A program made the position numbers and the translations under genes. The notes beneath the pieces were generated by a model. It saw nothing but the letters and a program-made list of their open reading frames with translations, was not told the origin of the DNA and did not search any database. A stretch of 45,314 nt of DNA from Clostridiales bacterium (GTDB lineage: Bacteria > Bacillota > Clostridia > Peptostreptococcales > Anaerovoracaceae), in the NCBI GenBank assembly GCA_015058275.1, contig SVCQ01000017.1, positions 1 through 45,314 of the forward strand. Reading direction: 5' to 3'. Position 1 is the first letter of the stretch. Each line of letters opens with the position of its first letter. Shown here piece by piece: positions 7,044 to 15,555 of the stretch.

Positions 7044-8535
7044 CTGATCCCTCTGTATCGGCTGACGCCGCTTTGCTCTTGTCGTTTTTGACGTTTGGCT
7101 TCCTTACGGTCTCCATCTCAAACCAGAAGTCGGAGCCCTTGCCCTCCTCACTCTCTACGCCGTATCTGGCGTTGTGGAGGTTGAGCAGGCCCTTGACTAT
7201 GGACAGACCGAGGCCCGTGCCCTCGATATCTCTCTCGTGGTTGGCCGAAGTCCGGTAGTACTTGTCCCAGACGTGGCTGATCTCGTCGGACGGGATGCCG
7301 ATGCCGTGGTCTATGCAGTGGAAGGCGACCTTGCGGTTGCCCTTATTGAGCCTGATGTCCACGAATTTGTTGTCTCCCGAGTACTTGACCGCGTTGGAGA
7401 CGAAGTTGGTCATGACCTGCATGATGCGGCTGCGGTCGCCGACTATCCAGGCAGACTTGCACGGATGGAACTGTATCTCAAAGTCCTCGGATGAAGCCAG
7501 GACCCTGAAGCTCTCGTATACATCCTCGGCCGCTTCGACCAGGTCGAAGGTCTCCATGTGCATCTCGACGTTGTTGGACTGGAGATTGGATACCGAGAGC
7601 ATGTCCGTCACCATGCGGTTGAGCCGCTCGGTCTCCTGTATGATGACCCCTAGGTCGGAGTTGCGCTTCTCCGGATTGTCTCCGGATATGTCTATTATCT
7701 TCTCTGCGTATGAACGTATCATGGTGAGCGGAGTCTTGAGGTCGTGCGATACGTTGGCGAGGATCTCGCGCTGGTAGAAGTCGGTCTTCTCCATCTCGTA
7801 TGAGGCCTTGTTGAGGGCCCTGGCGAGCTCCTTGGTCTCGGTAAAGCCGGCCCCGTCGAACTTGACGTTGTAATTGCCCTGGGAGAGCTCCTTGGCGGAT
7901 TCTGTCAGGTTCTCGATAGGTGCCGAGAGTCTCCTCGACAGCGCGTATGCAAGGAAGAACGACACGAGCACGACTATGAGCGAAATGTATATGAGCATGC
8001 TCCTTAGTATCCTGAAGGTGACTTCGTCAGGGTAGAGAGGAGCGATGATATACATTATGTCGGAATCGCTGCCCGATCTGATATAGGCCGCATAGACAAG
8101 ACGCGAGTTATTGCCGGTAGAGGATCTCGTCTCGGTGACGCTCTCAAGAGGCGAGCTCTCGAGCTTGGATCGTATCCTCGCGATGTCGTTTGCGAATGCG
8201 CCTGTGTCCTTGACGGTACGGGTGCCGTCGTATATGAGACGGGAATCCGATACGTCTATCCTGATGTAGATGCCGTTGGTACCGGCGGTCTGCACCGCAT
8301 AGGTATCAAAGCTGTCGCGGTCCTGGATGAACTGGGTCTCGAGCGCATTGGCTGTGCGTATGACCTCCTGTGTCCTGGCGCGCGCGTAGTAGGTGTTGAT
8401 AAATGAATTGAACAGGCCCCAGAGCACTGCGACCAGGAAGAGCGCAAAAATGACGAACGACATGAGGGTCGTCGTCTTGATGCTGCTCGTATCCACTTTT
8501 GGTTGTCTGGCTCTGTCGCCTGTGTGGTCTGCCAT
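7027..8535 (-). CDS. Sensor histidine kinase
   Basis: The 502-aa membrane kinase should autophosphorylate and pass phosphate to the response regulator encoded 18 bp upstream. It has a first membrane segment at about 24-46, an extracytoplasmic sensor region of about 120 residues, a second segment at about 178-198, a HAMP linker, a dimerisation domain with the phospho-acceptor H264 in NVSHDLKTPL, and an ATPase domain with N-, G1- (HGIGI) and G2-type (GTGLGLSIV) boxes. GGAG lies upstream of the start. The C-terminal tail is charged and low in complexity, and its end overlaps the radA start. The stimulus is unknown. Confidence 0.92.
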   Translation of the reverse strand: MADHTGDRARQPKVDTSSIKTTTLMSFVIFALFLVAVLWGLFNSFINTYYARARTQEVIRTANALETQFIQDRDSFDTYAVQTAGTNGIYIRIDVSDSRLIYDGTRTVKDTGAFANDIARIRSKLESSPLESVTETRSSTGNNSRLVYAAYIRSGSDSDIMYIIAPLYPDEVTFRILRSMLIYISLIVVLVSFFLAYALSRRLSAPIENLTESAKELSQGNYNVKFDGAGFTETKELARALNKASYEMEKTDFYQREILANVSHDLKTPLTMIRSYAEKIIDISGDNPEKRNSDLGVIIQETERLNRMVTDMLSVSNLQSNNVEMHMETFDLVEAAEDVYESFRVLASSEDFEIQFHPCKSAWIVGDRSRIMQVMTNFVSNAVKYSGDNKFVDIRLNKGNRKVAFHCIDHGIGIPSDEISHVWDKYYRTSANHERDIEGTGLGLSIVKGLLNLHNARYGVESEEGKGSDFWFEMETVRKPNVKNDKSKAASADTEGSDGKED

Positions 8536-8553
8536 GGATAGCTCCGCCTGTCG

Positions 8554-9231
8554 TTAATTGTCGTACTCGAACTTGTAGCCGACGCCTCTCAGAGTGACGA
8601 TGAACTTCCTGTAAGGGCCGAGGCAGTTACGGAGGTTCTTGACGTGCGTATCGATGGTGCGGTCATCGCCGAAGAAGTCGTAGCCCCAGATATCCTCGAG
8701 GAGCTTCTCTCTTGAGAGGGCTATGTTGCGGTTTTGTATCATGTAGAACAAAAGATCATACTCCTTTGGAGTGAGCTCGACACGCTCGCCGTCAACTGTG
8801 ATGGTGCGTGCGGCCATGTTGACCTCGAGGCCGTCGAACTTCTGGATGACAGGGGCGTTCTTTTCGGACGCATCAACACGGCTGAGTACCGCGTTGACCC
8901 TGGCCATGAGCTCCTTTGGGCTGAACGGCTTGACGACGTAGTCATCTATGCCGAGCTCGAATCCGAAGAGCTTGTCGTACTCCTCGCCTCTTGCGGAAAG
9001 CATGATGACAGGGATGTTCTTGATCTTTTGTATCTCCTTGACGGCACTGAAACCGTCGAGCTTAGGCATCATAATATCCATGATGATAAGGTCGTAATCG
9101 TTGAGCTTGACAAGGCCTATGGCGCTCATGCCGTCGGCAGCCTCCTCGGCCTCGTAGCCGCTGAATTCCGCGTACTCTCTGATGACCTCGCGGATCTTGT
9201 CTTCGTCATCTACTATAAGAAGTCTTTTCAT
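8554..9231 (-). CDS. Response regulator, OmpR/PhoB family
   Basis: The 225-aa protein has a receiver domain (D9, D10, phospho-acceptor D52 in IIMDIMMP, K101 in VVKPF) followed by a winged-helix DNA-binding domain (LTPKEYDLLFYMI ... WGYDFFGDDRTIDTHVKNLR ... TLRGVGYKFE). It is the first gene of the minus-strand regulator-kinase-radA operon, with AGGGAGG 6 nt before the ATG. Linking a two-component system to radA by translational overlap suggests co-expression, but not necessarily a shared function. Confidence 0.94.
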   Translation of the reverse strand: MKRLLIVDDEDKIREVIREYAEFSGYEAEEAADGMSAIGLVKLNDYDLIIMDIMMPKLDGFSAVKEIQKIKNIPVIMLSARGEEYDKLFGFELGIDDYVVKPFSPKELMARVNAVLSRVDASEKNAPVIQKFDGLEVNMAARTITVDGERVELTPKEYDLLFYMIQNRNIALSREKLLEDIWGYDFFGDDRTIDTHVKNLRNCLGPYRKFIVTLRGVGYKFEYDN

Positions 9232-9549
9232 CTCGGTCCTCCCTTAATAAGGAAAAATGTATGGAAATATTGTACTAAATCGCTGGCGCGATAGCCAGCG
9301 ACCGTGACCGCCTTTCCAGAGCGCTATTCTTTTTCGAAAAGAAAAAGGAGTAGCGTTCTTTTCTTTTGTTGTGTATCCTCGAATGTACCACCAAACGATA
9401 ATACTCACAAAAGAGAAAACCCTTCTCCTCTTCGTATGCGTATTGTAACAGACTGTAGCACATTCAACAATATTTTGTTTTCAGGCCTACCACCTTAGTG
9501 AAAATGCGATGCTTCGTTATTTCTTTTTCTCTATGGAAGGAGGCCTTTT
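9232..9549. other. Non-coding gap between the regulator operon and the insertion element
   Basis: About 318 bp with no supported gene. It holds a perfect 7-bp palindrome at 9281-9300, a larger hairpin at 9322-9355 (CGCTA/TAGCG outside, CTTTTTC/GAAAAAG inside, followed by a T-rich run), and probably the left end of the IS91-like element. The base composition is more AT-rich than the flanking genes. The exact junction could not be located. Confidence 0.5.
9281..9300. promoter_or_regulatory. Inverted repeat near the response regulator promoter
   Basis: CGCTGGC (9281-9287) and GCCAGCG (9294-9300) form a perfect 7-bp palindrome. On the minus strand it ends 6 bp before TACAAT, the best -10 candidate for the response regulator, so it covers the -35 region. 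It could be an operator; it could equally belong to the edge of the mobile element. Confidence 0.4.
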
Positions 9550-10419
9550 ATGAGCCGCAAAGAATATCTTGACACTTATCTCACTATGATCGCCCTTCGC
9601 GGTCTTACTGATCATACGCTCAAGTCCTACAAGACCTACATCTCTGCATATCTCGACTTTGTCTTTGATCTTCTGAAGAAAGATCCCGCCGATGTCACCT
9701 GGGATGAGATGCGTCTTTTCATCAAGCATCTTCAGGAGACACGGCATCTCTCTGATCGGACGATCAATGCAGCGATCTCTCAACTGAGATTCTTCACCTT
9801 GTATATACTGCATAAGTCCTGGGATCAGACGCAGCTCCCGATGAGAAAATTCGATCAGTACATGCCTTTTGTTCCCTCGCGTCAGGAAGTGACATCTTTC
9901 ATCAACGCGATCGATGACCCGAAAACAAGGGCTATGGTCATTCTCATGTATAGTGCAGGTCTCAGAGTCAGTGAAGTTTGCAGCATCAAGTGCGAAGACA
10001 TCGACCGCAGCAATATGCGAATACATATTGTCCACAGCAAGAATCGTTCAGATCGCTATGCCATGCTATCCCCAATCGCTCTTGCCGAACTTGAGAAGTA
10101 CTGGCGCAGGTGCGGAAGGCCGCGCAATTATCTTTTTCCTCAAAGGCATGATCCGGATAAGCCAAATCGTCCTCAGATCGTAGAGTGGCATATGCGAAAA
10201 GCTGAAGATAAGCTCGGCTGGGAACATCGCTTCACATGCCATTCTCTTCGTCATGCTTTTGCCACGCACTTCTACGAAGACACTCACGATCTGCTGACCC
10301 TCAAGCATCTTCTCGGGCACAGATCACTGAACTCTACGACGATCTATGTCACGCTCTCGAATGCGACTCTCAGAAAGTATGCAAGCCCATTCGATGCTCT
10401 GAAGGTGAATCATGGATAG
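9550..10419 (+). CDS. Tyrosine recombinase (integrase/XerC-like) of the IS91-type element
   Basis: The 289-aa product has an N-terminal SAM-like core-binding domain (about 1-90) and a catalytic domain with R139 in SAGLRVSEVC, H231 and R234 in CHSLRHAFATH, H257 in LLGHRSLNST, and the nucleophile Y266 in TTIYVTL. The catalytic set appears complete. AAGGAGG lies 8 nt before the ATG. The gene overlaps the transposase start by 8 bp (ATGGATAG), so the two are translationally coupled. It may resolve or assist transposition of the element; a chromosomal XerC role is less likely given the partner gene. Confidence 0.9.
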   Translation: MSRKEYLDTYLTMIALRGLTDHTLKSYKTYISAYLDFVFDLLKKDPADVTWDEMRLFIKHLQETRHLSDRTINAAISQLRFFTLYILHKSWDQTQLPMRKFDQYMPFVPSRQEVTSFINAIDDPKTRAMVILMYSAGLRVSEVCSIKCEDIDRSNMRIHIVHSKNRSDRYAMLSPIALAELEKYWRRCGRPRNYLFPQRHDPDKPNRPQIVEWHMRKAEDKLGWEHRFTCHSLRHAFATHFYEDTHDLLTLKHLLGHRSLNSTTIYVTLSNATLRKYASPFDALKVNHG

Positions 10420-11572
10420 CCGTTACCCGATCCGCGAGATCTTTTTGGATTCGCTTGACTGGTATCTGCAGAACAACAGCCCATCGTCAGACCAGATGGC
10501 TGCTGCCAATGCCATACGGACATGCAAGACCGGCGAACTTGGTTACAATGCCAGCAAGTGTGATGAGTGCGGGCACATCGAGCTTCACAGCTGTTCATGC
10601 CGCAATCGCTCCTGTCCAAATTGTCAGTCTGTCCTCAAAGAGGTCTGGATCGACAAGCGTCGCAGCGAGGTGCTTGACGCGAGTTACTTCCATGTCGTCT
10701 TCACCGTGCCTCATACTCTGAATGCGCTGTTCCTCGCGAACCAGAAGCTGCTTTACTCGCTTCTGTTCAGTGCGGCATCCGAGACGCTGCTTACTCTTTC
10801 GCAGGATAAGCGTTATCTCGGCGCAGAGCCCGGCATCATCATGGTGCTGCACACCTGGGGCCAGAATCTGGCGTACCATCCGCATGTGCACTGCATCGTT
10901 TCTGGCGCCGGTCTTACCCGTGACCACCATCTTGTGAAGAGCGGCAAGTCGTTCTTCATCCCGATCAAGGCTGCGATGAAGATGTTCCGTGGCAAGTTCA
11001 TGGCTTCTCTCAAGAGCTGCCGCTCTTCTGGCAGGCTCATCATTCCGGAGTCGTGCTCCGATCTTGCCTTGCCTGAAGGCTGGCAGTCGTTTGTTGATCG
11101 GCTGTACAGTACTGACTGGTGCCCGTACATCAAGGAGACCTTCAACGGATATGGCAATGCCATCAGCTACCTCGGTCGCTACACTCATCGTGTCGCTATC
11201 TCGAACGGCCGTATCTTGGATATGACTGATGACACTGTCACCTTCTGGTACAAGGACTACCGCGACGGTAGTGCCCGCAAGGAGATGACTCTCACTCATG
11301 AGGAATTCATTCGCCGCTTCCTGATGCATGTATTGCCCAGAAGATTCCAGAAGATACGCTACTACGGATTCCTTTCCAACGGCTCCAAGAAAAAGAAACT
11401 TCGCCTTCTCTTCGAGCTTCAGGGACATCAGCAGTTCACTGCGAAATTTTCTGCTGACACTCCGAAGGATGTGATCCTTTCCGAGGTGCTCGGCACCGAT
11501 GTGCATGTATGTCCTTGCTGCGGCAAGCCGTCCATGCGCTATCTCGGCAGGAGATATTATCTCAGGCCGTAG
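10412..11572 (+). CDS. IS91-family (IS801/IS1294-like) HUH transposase
   Basis: The 386-aa rolling-circle-type transposase has an N-terminal zinc ribbon (CDECGHIELHSCSC, then SCPNCQS), the metal-binding HUH motif P-H158-V-H160-C in the segment WGQNLAYHPHVHCIVSG, and the tyrosine region ISYLGRYTHRVAISNGRI. The C-terminus has a further CPCC motif. The length is normal and no frameshift is seen. The enzyme should nick single-stranded ends and move the element without target-site duplication. Confidence 0.94.
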   Translation: MDSRYPIREIFLDSLDWYLQNNSPSSDQMAAANAIRTCKTGELGYNASKCDECGHIELHSCSCRNRSCPNCQSVLKEVWIDKRRSEVLDASYFHVVFTVPHTLNALFLANQKLLYSLLFSAASETLLTLSQDKRYLGAEPGIIMVLHTWGQNLAYHPHVHCIVSGAGLTRDHHLVKSGKSFFIPIKAAMKMFRGKFMASLKSCRSSGRLIIPESCSDLALPEGWQSFVDRLYSTDWCPYIKETFNGYGNAISYLGRYTHRVAISNGRILDMTDDTVTFWYKDYRDGSARKEMTLTHEEFIRRFLMHVLPRRFQKIRYYGFLSNGSKKKKLRLLFELQGHQQFTAKFSADTPKDVILSEVLGTDVHVCPCCGKPSMRYLGRRYYLRP

Positions 11573-11893
11573 CGTTACTCAACTGAATATGTTTTTCAGC
11601 CTCGCTCCGGCGGGGCCGTTTGGAGTTCGTTGAGATGCCCTTGCAGACTGGCTCAAGCCTGTCTGCTGCTCTCAAAGCATATCCTCTATCCTTCACGATT
11701 CATATTTTCAAGGTTCTCTGGCGGGATCGTTCTCCATATCCTCCCCAGTCGATTCAGTACAATTCGGAAGAACCTCATTTCCCGCAGTTACGTTCTTGCA
11801 ACTGCGTATTTTTATGGGCGGGAAATGTGGTACTTCCCTAAGGAATTGTACCATACCCGTATTTCGCTAGTCCATACGGAGCGTATCGGCCGG
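11573..11893. other. Non-coding stretch with a large hairpin, probable right flank of the IS91-like element
   Basis: About 320 bp without a supported gene. It contains a two-level hairpin at 11776-11827: CATTTCCCGC (11776-11785) pairs with GCGGGAAATG (11818-11827) around an inner CGCAGTT...AACTGCG stem that is followed by TATTTTTA. Such a subterminal palindrome fits an IS91-type terminus or a terminator for the transposase gene. GTACCAC-like words occur on both flanks (9389-9395; inverted at 11828-11834), but I cannot prove they are ends. Confidence 0.5.
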
Positions 11894-11922
11894 TTGACAT
11901 TTAAACATGACAGCGGTATAAT
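11894..11922 (+). promoter_or_regulatory. Consensus vegetative promoter for carD
   Basis: TTGACA (11894-11899), a 17-bp spacer and TATAAT (11917-11922) are a perfect sigma-A match. The expected start point near 11929 leaves a leader of about 67 nt before the carD ATG. Confidence 0.92.
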
Positions 11923-11995
11923 AGCAATTTTATTTTTATGTTTGCTTTTTTGTACACGAAAATGTATAATCGGGGTGTATAAAGGAGAGTTGTCC

Positions 11996-12469
11996 ATGTT
12001 CAAAGTAGGCGACTACATTGTATACCCGATGTATGGTGCTGGCGTGATCACCGAGATCGTAGAGAAGGATTTTCTCGGTGAGATGCGCACGTATTATAAT
12101 GTGTCTCTTCCGTACTGCCGTATGGAGGCCTCGGTTCCCGTGGACAACTGCGACAAGCTCGGGGTGCGCCCCATCGTGGACCCATCCCGCATAGACGAAG
12201 TCATCGAGGTGCTCAAAGGCGACACCGAAAAGATGAACAACAACTGGAACAAACGATACCGCGAGAACACCGAGAGGATGCAGACCGGAGACATCCTGGA
12301 AGTGGCGGCGGTCGTCAGGAACCTCGTAAGGACGGACAGACTCAAACCACTTTCCACCGGAGAGAAAAAACTCCTCAACACAGCCAAACAGATACTCGAG
12401 AGCGAGCTTATCTACGCAGGCGAGTACACAATGGAAGAAGCAGACGAGATGGTCGAATCCAACATCTAG
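11996..12469 (+). CDS. CarD/CdnL-family transcription regulator
   Basis: The 157-aa product has the N-terminal RNA-polymerase-interaction domain of CarD/CdnL/TRCF proteins (MFKVGDYIVYPMYGAGVI, about 1-60) and a helical C-terminal DNA-binding part ending in QILESELIYAG. These proteins bind the RNA polymerase beta subunit and stabilise open complexes, often at rRNA promoters. The frame is open further upstream, but AAAGGAG lies 8 nt before this ATG, the protein start matches the family, and a perfect promoter lies just upstream. In Clostridia carD commonly sits next to the isoprenoid gene ispF, as here. Confidence 0.92.
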   Translation: MFKVGDYIVYPMYGAGVITEIVEKDFLGEMRTYYNVSLPYCRMEASVPVDNCDKLGVRPIVDPSRIDEVIEVLKGDTEKMNNNWNKRYRENTERMQTGDILEVAAVVRNLVRTDRLKPLSTGEKKLLNTAKQILESELIYAGEYTMEEADEMVESNI

Positions 12470-12484
12470 CGGGGACAGCTACTG

Positions 12485-12502
12485 AGGCGGATCGGCCTTT
12501 TT
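12485..12502 (+). terminator. Possible weak terminator after carD
   Basis: AGGC (12485-12488) and GCCT (12495-12498) form a short 4-bp stem that runs into TTTTT. The stem is too short to be sure. Confidence 0.3.
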
Positions 12503-12631
12503 GATTTACTTTATTCAGAGAGATCAAAACATGCATATGATACTCGCATGATTTCGCAAACAATATTGAACGATGAGCCTGATTATCCTATAATATCAAG
12601 CGTTAACGTCAACAGGAAAGAGGATACACAC

Positions 12632-13108
12632 ATGGCTGTCAGAACAGGCACCGGATATGATGTACACAGACTTGTCCCGGGGAGACCTTTGATACTCTGC
12701 GGGACCCCGATCCCCAGCGAGCTCGGGCTGGACGGACACTCAGACGCGGACGTTGCCGCGCACGCTCTGATGGACGCACTGCTCGGGGCTGCAGGACTCG
12801 GAGACATCGGGAGACACTTCCCGGATACCGACGACAGATACAAGGGAGCGGATTCGATGAAGCTCCTGGCCGAGGTCAGGAGGATGCTCGGGGATGCGGT
12901 GATCAACAACGTTGATGTCACCATCATCGCCCAGGCGCCCAAACTCGCTCCGTACATGGAAGAGATGAGACATAATTTAGCGACAGTACTCGGGATCCCT
13001 GAGTCGGCGGTCAATGTCAAGGCCACGACCGAGGAGGGACTCGGGTTCACAGGCAGAGGCGAGGGTATAGCCTCTATCGCCGCTGCCGCCATAGAAGGGA
13101 GTTTTTAA
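12632..13108 (+). CDS. ispF: 2-C-methyl-D-erythritol 2,4-cyclodiphosphate synthase
   Basis: The 158-aa enzyme converts CDP-methylerythritol 2-phosphate to the cyclodiphosphate in the MEP isoprenoid pathway. Metal ligands D10 and H12 are in [37 protein letters not shown] and the C-terminal [18 protein letters not shown] are signature stretches. The ATG at 12632 was chosen because GAAAGAGG precedes it and the family starts here; 28 extra upstream codons are open but unsupported. The gene ends 3 bp before proS, so the two are one operon. The usual partner ispD is not in this window. Confidence 0.95.
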   Translation: MAVRTGTGYDVHRLVPGRPLILCGTPIPSELGLDGHSDADVAAHALMDALLGAAGLGDIGRHFPDTDDRYKGADSMKLLAEVRRMLGDAVINNVDVTIIAQAPKLAPYMEEMRHNLATVLGIPESAVNVKATTEEGLGFTGRGEGIASIAAAAIEGSF

Positions 13109-13111
13109 ACA

Positions 13112-14890
13112 ATGAGATTATCCAAGAACCACCTCAAGACACTGAGAGAAGCACCATCAGATGCCGTGCTCGACAGCCACAAGCTGCTCGTCAGAGCCAA
13201 TATGATCAGACAGGAGGCTGCCGGCCTCTACATGTATCCGAAGCTGGGATACAGATCGATCAGAAAGGTCGAGCAGATCGTTAGAGAAGAGATGGACTAC
13301 ATCGATTGCCAGGAAGTCTACATGCCGCACGTCAATCCGGCAGAGCTCTGGCAGGAGACAGGCAGATGGTATGCATACGGACCTGAACTCTGGAGGATCA
13401 AGGACCGTAACGGCAATGACTTCATCCTCAACCCTACATGCGAGGAGATGTTCACAGACTTCGTAAGGAAGGAATGGTCATCCTACAAGGAGCTGCCGTT
13501 CTCGCTCTATCACATCCAGTTCAAGTACAGGGACGAGTCCCGTCCTAGATACGGACTTCTCAGGACAAGAGAGTTCATCATGAAGGACGCTTACTCCTTC
13601 GACGCTACAGAGGAAGACCTGCACACAGCATACATGAGACAGTATCACGCTTACGAGAAGATCTTCACACGCTGCGGTCTTGACTACAGGATCGTAGAGG
13701 CCGACAACGGCCCTATCGGCGGCAGCAAATCCCACGAATTCTCGGCTCTCTCTGACTGGGGCGAGTCGGATATCCTCTACTGCGACGAGTGCGGCATGGC
13801 AGCCACAGTCGAAAGAGCAGAATGCAGGGACGATGCTCCGGTCAAGGAGGAGATGCAGCCTACAGAGGTCGTCTTCACACCGGGCACAAAGACAATCGAG
13901 GATGTATGCAATTACCTCAAGCTCCCTGTAGAGAAGTCGATCAAGGCTCTGATGTTCACCACATACGACACAGACCTTCAGCCAAAGGACAATGTTGTCT
14001 GCTTCGTAAGAGGAGACAGACAGCTCAACATGACCAAGCTGGTCAACGCCCTCGACATCCCGGCTCACTACATCGAGTTCGCTGACGAGGACATCATGGG
14101 ACCTGTCACAGGCAGCGTAGCCGGATTCACAGGTCCTGTAGGACTCAAGAATTGCATCGTAGTCGTAGACTCCGAGCTCGTAGGCACAGTCAACATGTGC
14201 GCAGGAGCCAACAAGGAAGACCACCACATGCTCGGCGTATGCTACGGCAGAGACTACACGGGCGACATCGTTACGGACATCAAGGAGCTCCAGGAGGGAG
14301 ACGCCTGTCCGCACTGCGGCAAGCCGGTCAAGTTCAGACGCGGTATCGAGGTCGGACAGATCTTCAAGCTCGGACTCAAGTACTCCGAGAGCATGAACGC
14401 CACATTCAAGGACGAGAACGGCGAGGATCATCCGTACTGGATGGGCTGCTACGGCATCGGAGTATCCAGGACCATGCAGGCCGTCGTAGAGCAGCATCAC
14501 GATGACAAGGGCATCATCTGGCCGCTGTCGGTCGCTCCTTACCACGTGATCGTTACAGTCATCAAGTCCAATGATGAGACACAGCTCAACATGGCTTACG
14601 ATATCGAAAAGAAACTCGAGTCCATGGGAGTCGAGGTCATGGTAGACGACCGTGATGAGAGACCTGGCGTCAAGTTCAACGACGCCGACCTCATCGGTAT
14701 CCCTATCAGGATCACAGTCGGCAAGCTCGCCGGCGAGGGCAAGGTAGAGTACAAGCTCCGCCGCGAGGAGGACCACGAGGTCCTGAGCGTTGAGGACGCT
14801 ATCGCCAAGGCAAAGGCCCTTGTCGACCTCGAGGGTGACGGCAGATACCTCTTCAAGAACCTCTCCGAAGAGACCCTGAACGCTCACTAA
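13112..14890 (+). CDS. proS: Prolyl-tRNA synthetase (bacterial type with insertion domain)
   Basis: The 592-aa class II enzyme charges tRNA-Pro. It shows motif 2 FKYRDESRPRYGLLRTREF, the long insertion (editing) domain in the middle (about 225-385, containing VCFVRGDRQLNMTKL) and the C-terminal anticodon-binding domain (VAPYHVIVTV ... DDRDERPGVKFNDADLIGIP). The length is slightly above the usual 565-575, within family range. It is translationally close to ispF (3-bp gap) and ends in a strong terminator. Confidence 0.97.
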   Translation: MRLSKNHLKTLREAPSDAVLDSHKLLVRANMIRQEAAGLYMYPKLGYRSIRKVEQIVREEMDYIDCQEVYMPHVNPAELWQETGRWYAYGPELWRIKDRNGNDFILNPTCEEMFTDFVRKEWSSYKELPFSLYHIQFKYRDESRPRYGLLRTREFIMKDAYSFDATEEDLHTAYMRQYHAYEKIFTRCGLDYRIVEADNGPIGGSKSHEFSALSDWGESDILYCDECGMAATVERAECRDDAPVKEEMQPTEVVFTPGTKTIEDVCNYLKLPVEKSIKALMFTTYDTDLQPKDNVVCFVRGDRQLNMTKLVNALDIPAHYIEFADEDIMGPVTGSVAGFTGPVGLKNCIVVVDSELVGTVNMCAGANKEDHHMLGVCYGRDYTGDIVTDIKELQEGDACPHCGKPVKFRRGIEVGQIFKLGLKYSESMNATFKDENGEDHPYWMGCYGIGVSRTMQAVVEQHHDDKGIIWPLSVAPYHVIVTVIKSNDETQLNMAYDIEKKLESMGVEVMVDDRDERPGVKFNDADLIGIPIRITVGKLAGEGKVEYKLRREEDHEVLSVEDAIAKAKALVDLEGDGRYLFKNLSEETLNAH

Positions 14891-14906
14891 TCAGAATCAA
14901 ATGCCT

Positions 14907-14933
14907 GTGGGCAGGAAATCCTGCCCACTTTTT
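14907..14933 (+). terminator. Rho-independent terminator after proS
   Basis: GTGGGCAGG (14907-14915) and CCTGCCCAC (14920-14928) form a 9-bp stem with an AAAT loop followed by TTTTT. Confidence 0.94.
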
Positions 14934-14970
14934 ATGCGACTGTAACCGCCTTTCGTGATAAAATGACAAA

Positions 14971-15555
14971 ATGAATGTATTGATTGAACTCCTTATTGTA
15001 TTCTTCAAGCTCGGCGCCTTCACAATAGGCGGCGGCATTGCCATGCTCCCGCTTTTAAAGAGCGAGCTTATCGAACGCAAAAGGTGGTTCACCGAGGAGG
15101 AGTTCGTCGACGCCGTGGCCGTGTGTCAGGGCCTGCCGGGCGTCATAGCCGTCAACATGGCGACCTATGTGGGATACAAAAAGAAGGGCCTTGCGGGATC
15201 TCTGGTATCGACCTTCGCGGTGGTGACGCCGTCGTTCCTCATGATACTCATCATCGCCAAGTTCGTATCATCCATCAGCGACAATCCATATGTCGCCGGA
15301 GCGATGGCGGGTCTCAGGGTAGCCGCCCTGGGACTTGTGGTAGTCGCGGTGATACAGCTTGCACCTGCAGCGGTCAGGAGCAAATGGGCGGCAGCCGCAG
15401 CGGCACTCGCCTTCGTGCTCATAGCGGTATTCAATATCAATACCGCTTATGTCATACTGCTGTTCATAATACTCGGCATCATCTCCACCTTCATAGGCAG
15501 CAGCAAAGCAGCCGCATCCGGTGAAGACAAAAGCGAGGGAGGTGACGGAGCATGA
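14971..15555 (+). CDS. chrA: Chromate transporter family protein, first half-size subunit
   Basis: The 194-aa membrane protein is a short-chain CHR family member with about five to six hydrophobic segments. The family repeat signature is seen in FKLGAFTIGGGIAMLPLL and CQGLPGVIAVNMATYVGY. Short CHR proteins work as pairs of oppositely oriented halves, and the next gene is the second half, overlapping by 4 bp (ATGA). Some members export chromate, but in anaerobes the substrate is often uncertain. No ribosome binding site precedes the ATG; a TAAAAT box ends only 6 nt upstream, suggesting a leaderless mRNA. Confidence 0.88.
   Translation: MNVLIELLIVFFKLGAFTIGGGIAMLPLLKSELIERKRWFTEEEFVDAVAVCQGLPGVIAVNMATYVGYKKKGLAGSLVSTFAVVTPSFLMILIIAKFVSSISDNPYVAGAMAGLRVAALGLVVVAVIQLAPAAVRSKWAAAAAALAFVLIAVFNINTAYVILLFIILGIISTFIGSSKAAASGEDKSEGGDGA

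Larger units (their letters stand above)
9535..11572 (+). mobile_element. IS91-family element carrying a tyrosine recombinase (core; ends unresolved)
   Basis: Two overlapping genes, a tyrosine recombinase and an HUH transposase of the IS91 type, form the core. Both use arginine codons CGC/CGT and leucine CTT/CTC in proportions unlike the AGA/AGG-rich neighbours, a sign of separate origin. A subgroup of IS91-like elements is known to carry such an upstream recombinase. The true ends should lie within 9232-9549 and 11573-11893. IS91 elements make no target duplication, so no direct repeats are expected. Both reading frames are intact, so the element may be active. Confidence 0.85.

Noticed and set aside
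9304-9498. Small open frame in the left flank of the IS91-like element
   Set aside because: No ribosome binding site, low-complexity composition, and it covers hairpin sequence.
11630-11995. N-terminal extension of the CarD protein
   Set aside because: The promoter at 11894-11922 lies inside it, and the ribosome binding site and family start are at 11996.
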